The position numbers and the translations under genes are program-made. A stretch of 64,000 bases of DNA from Deltaproteobacteria bacterium UBA5329 (GTDB taxonomy: Bacteria; Desulfobacterota; Syntrophorhabdia; Syntrophorhabdales; Syntrophorhabdaceae): positions 1-64,000 of the forward strand of contig DHQV01000023.1 in NCBI GenBank assembly GCA_002408185.1, written 5' to 3'. Each line of letters begins with the position of its first letter. Positions within the stretch are counted from its first letter, which is position 1. Of the stretch, positions 62,172 through 64,000 are shown in pieces. Under the pieces are notes generated by a model. That model saw only the letters and a program-made list of their open reading frames with translations. It had not been told where the DNA came from and made no database searches.

Positions 62172-63395
62172 ATGAAGCCGATAGAGATCAAACCGGATAT
62201 CTACTGGGTTGGAGTGGTTGATTGGGCAGTGCGGGACTTTCATGGCTATATCACACAGAATGGCACTACCTACAACAATTACCTTGTTCTGGACGAACAG
62301 GTAACTCTCCTGGATACGGTCAAGCACGATTTTGATATGGTTGGGGTAGAAAATATCAGGCGTGTTGTTGACCCGAAGCAGATCAAGAACATTGTCATCA
62401 ACCACATCGAACCCGACCATGCGAGCAGTATAGGCACGATCATGCAACATACACCTGATGCAACGATCTATATCACAGAGCGTGGGAAAAAGGGACTGGA
62501 CCGGCATTTCGACACGACGGGCTGGAAATTCAAAGTCGTAAAGAGCGGGGATACACTGGCTACCGGGAAATACACCCTTACTTTTCTGGAAACACCCATG
62601 CTTCACTGGCCTGATTCCATGGTAACGTATATCAAAGAGGCAAAGCTCCTGATATCCCAGGATGCCTTCGGTCAGCACATGGCATCGGCCGCCAGATTCG
62701 ATGACGAGTTCTTTTCCTGTCATTCCCAGTTCGAACTCGATGATGCGATCGTCGATTATTATGCAAATATCCTGATGCCGTTCGGAAAATTGATCCAGAC
62801 GAAGATAGAAGAAGTTGTGAAGCTCGGCCTTGAGATCGATATGATAGCCCCGGACCACGGTGTCATATGGCGAAAAGACCCCGGGTACATCCTTAACCGG
62901 TACCTCGAGCTTGCCAAAGGGAAGGCCGACCTCAGTGCCGTTGTAATTTACGATACGATGTGGCACTCGACCGAACTGATGTCCGATCCCATCATGAATG
63001 GTATAAAGGATGAAGGAGTACCATGCAAGATCATAAAATTGAGGGCTTCCCCAATGAGCGCTGCAATAAAGGAGTTTTGGAGATCACGTGGTTGTCTTAT
63101 CGGCACGCCGACCATAAATAATGTCATGTTCCCATCGGTCGCGGAGTTTCTCTACCATCTTGGAGGCTTGAGGCCGAAAGACAGGATGATAGGAGGGTTC
63201 GGAAGCTTCGGTTGGGGCGGAGGGGCAGTCAAAGAAGCCTATGCCAGGTTCGCGCAGATGGGGCTTGAAATATTTGAGCCCGGGCTGCAGGTTATGTATA
63301 AGCCATCGAGCGAAGATATGGACAAGTGCTATGAATTCGGTCAGAATTTCGCGAAACGGTTGAAAGAATATCACGCGAAATTCGAGAGCGCCTGA
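62172..63395 (+). CDS. fprA: Type A flavoprotein (rubredoxin:oxygen/NO oxidoreductase)
   Basis: A 407-residue two-domain enzyme that reduces O2 to water or NO to N2O. The N-terminal metallo-beta-lactamase-like domain holds the diiron site: NHIEPDHASSIGT (H-x-E-x-D-H), MLHWPDSM and SQDAFGQH plus APDHGVIW. The C-terminal flavodoxin domain (from about 255: AVVIYDTMWHSTELMSDPIM, GTPTINNVMFPSVAEFL, GSFGWGGGAVKEA) binds FMN. AAGGAGGG precedes ATG 62172. It is the expected electron acceptor of the Hrb at 19633. It is 41 bases before the rubrerythrin, forming an oxidative-stress operon. Confidence 0.94.
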   Translation: MKPIEIKPDIYWVGVVDWAVRDFHGYITQNGTTYNNYLVLDEQVTLLDTVKHDFDMVGVENIRRVVDPKQIKNIVINHIEPDHASSIGTIMQHTPDATIYITERGKKGLDRHFDTTGWKFKVVKSGDTLATGKYTLTFLETPMLHWPDSMVTYIKEAKLLISQDAFGQHMASAARFDDEFFSCHSQFELDDAIVDYYANILMPFGKLIQTKIEEVVKLGLEIDMIAPDHGVIWRKDPGYILNRYLELAKGKADLSAVVIYDTMWHSTELMSDPIMNGIKDEGVPCKIIKLRASPMSAAIKEFWRSRGCLIGTPTINNVMFPSVAEFLYHLGGLRPKDRMIGGFGSFGWGGGAVKEAYARFAQMGLEIFEPGLQVMYKPSSEDMDKCYEFGQNFAKRLKEYHAKFESA

Positions 63396-63436
63396 AACAT
63401 AGTTTTGTGATCATCGAGAAAGGGAGGAGAGACGCT

Positions 63437-63934
63437 ATGTCAAAAACAGAAGAGAACCTTCAGGAAGCATTTGCGGGAGAATCACAGGCCAACAGGAAGT
63501 ATCTTGCCTTTGCAGCAAAGGCTGATGCGGAGGGCTTTAAACAGGTTGCTAAATTATTCAGGGCCGCTGCGGAGGCGGAGACCATTCATGCCCATAATCA
63601 CTTGAGGGAACTAAAAGGGATCAAGAGCACTAAAGATAACCTCGAGGAGGCAATTGGCGGCGAGACGCATGAGTTCAAATCAATGTACCCCGCAATGATC
63701 GATGAGGCCAGGGCAGCCGGAAATAACGGAGCGGTCAGGACCTTTCAGTACGCGAATGATGTCGAAAAGGTGCATGCGGACCTGTATCAGAAGGCCCTCG
63801 ATAATCTCGGGAAGAACGAGGACGTGGACTACTGGGTATGCAAGGTTTGCGGCAACACGGTAGAAGGGGCCGAGCCACCCGATGAATGCACTATATGCAA
63901 GGCAAAGAAAATGGCGTTTTATAAGGTAGGTTAG
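63437..63934 (+). CDS. rbr: Rubrerythrin
   Basis: A 165-residue peroxide-reducing diiron protein. The ferritin-like four-helix domain (about 1-130: NLQEAFAGESQANRKYLAFA, EAETIHAHNH, GETHEFKSMYPAMIDEARAA, NDVEKVHADLY) carries Glu/His ligands. The rubredoxin tail (YWVCKVCGNTVEGAEPPDEC, CTICKAKKMAFYKVG) provides the Fe(SCys)4 centre. AGGGAGGAGAG precedes ATG 63437; a frame open ten codons upstream lacks a ribosome site. It removes H2O2 in anaerobes and is coupled with the type A flavoprotein upstream. Confidence 0.95.
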   Translation: MSKTEENLQEAFAGESQANRKYLAFAAKADAEGFKQVAKLFRAAAEAETIHAHNHLRELKGIKSTKDNLEEAIGGETHEFKSMYPAMIDEARAAGNNGAVRTFQYANDVEKVHADLYQKALDNLGKNEDVDYWVCKVCGNTVEGAEPPDECTICKAKKMAFYKVG

Positions 63935-63956
63935 CGTAGAATATCAGAATAACGGG

Positions 63957-63982
63957 CCGGGAAAGCATTTGAGCTTTCCCGG
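63957..63982 (+). terminator. Hairpin terminator after rubrerythrin
   Basis: CCGGGAAAGC pairs perfectly with GCTTTCCCGG across a 6-base loop, 22 bases after the rbr stop. The tail is TATTATCC, a weak T-tract. Confidence 0.7.
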
Positions 63983-64000
63983 TATTATCCTGTGCGGGGG

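Overview
The window looks like a chromosomal stretch from a strictly anaerobic, Gram-negative bacterium of the Desulfobacterota (former Deltaproteobacteria), most likely a syntroph of the Syntrophorhabdus/Syntrophus type. This is inferred from gene content, not from a marker gene. Supporting features are two TRAP carboxylate transporter sets, a 2-oxoacid:ferredoxin oxidoreductase, an acyl-CoA dehydrogenase, oxygen-defence proteins typical of anaerobes (high-molecular-weight rubredoxin, type A flavoprotein, rubrerythrin), PAS-LuxR one-component regulators without kinase domains, and an operon that appears to make 2-oxoglutarate through a Re-type citrate synthase. No rRNA, prophage or CRISPR array is present.

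Layout. 1-1930 is a graveyard of two frameshifted IS3-type transposases and a peptidase M23 fragment. 1934-4110 holds a divergent pair for glucosylglycerate-type compatible solute synthesis. 4119-7599 (minus) is a Crp-family regulator leading into a complete TRAP transporter (dctP-dctQ-dctM). 7600-10667 is sparse: a Spy/ZraP-like protein, a small DUF2188-like protein, a PAS-LuxR regulator and a half-size TauE. Then follow glycogen phosphorylase, a lytic transglycosylase, RNase R, the oxidoreductase KorAB, a flavoredoxin-rubredoxin fusion and purC. 21345-23137 (minus) is a TRAP QM pair without a binding protein. 23466-30250 (minus) is a chaperone/repair operon (transglycosylase, mfd, two PpiC-type isomerases, pdxA).

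30447-44685 (plus) carries a second PAS-LuxR regulator, a 530-base gap with a strongly folded element, then aspS, Re-citrate synthase, aconitase-type large and small subunits, isocitrate dehydrogenase, prfB (programmed frameshift), zapB-like, zapA, 6S RNA, rny, ymdB and tyrS. A tRNA-Asn, GapN-like dehydrogenase, alanine dehydrogenase, a DUF protein, an MFS permease, gpsA and gyrA follow. 53422-57697 holds a small lipoprotein, truA, a THUMP methyltransferase, mscL and corA. The right end has a DUF362 ferredoxin-like protein, an acyl-CoA dehydrogenase, a GYD protein, CtpA, FprA and rubrerythrin.

How it fits together. KorAB connects 2-oxoacids, CoA thioesters and ferredoxin. The citrate synthase/aconitase/isocitrate dehydrogenase block supplies 2-oxoglutarate from acetyl-CoA and oxaloacetate, and alanine dehydrogenase ties pyruvate to nitrogen. 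Hrb, FprA and rubrerythrin would handle O2 and peroxide.

The most unusual structure is a dispersed family of tandem 7-base repeats placed at or just after stop codons, often as facing inverted pairs. Other points for a second look are a ~300-base multi-stem element upstream of aspS, a pdxA gene with no canonical start codon, a 170-bp MITE-like element, and a sensor-like domain fused to the citrate synthase.
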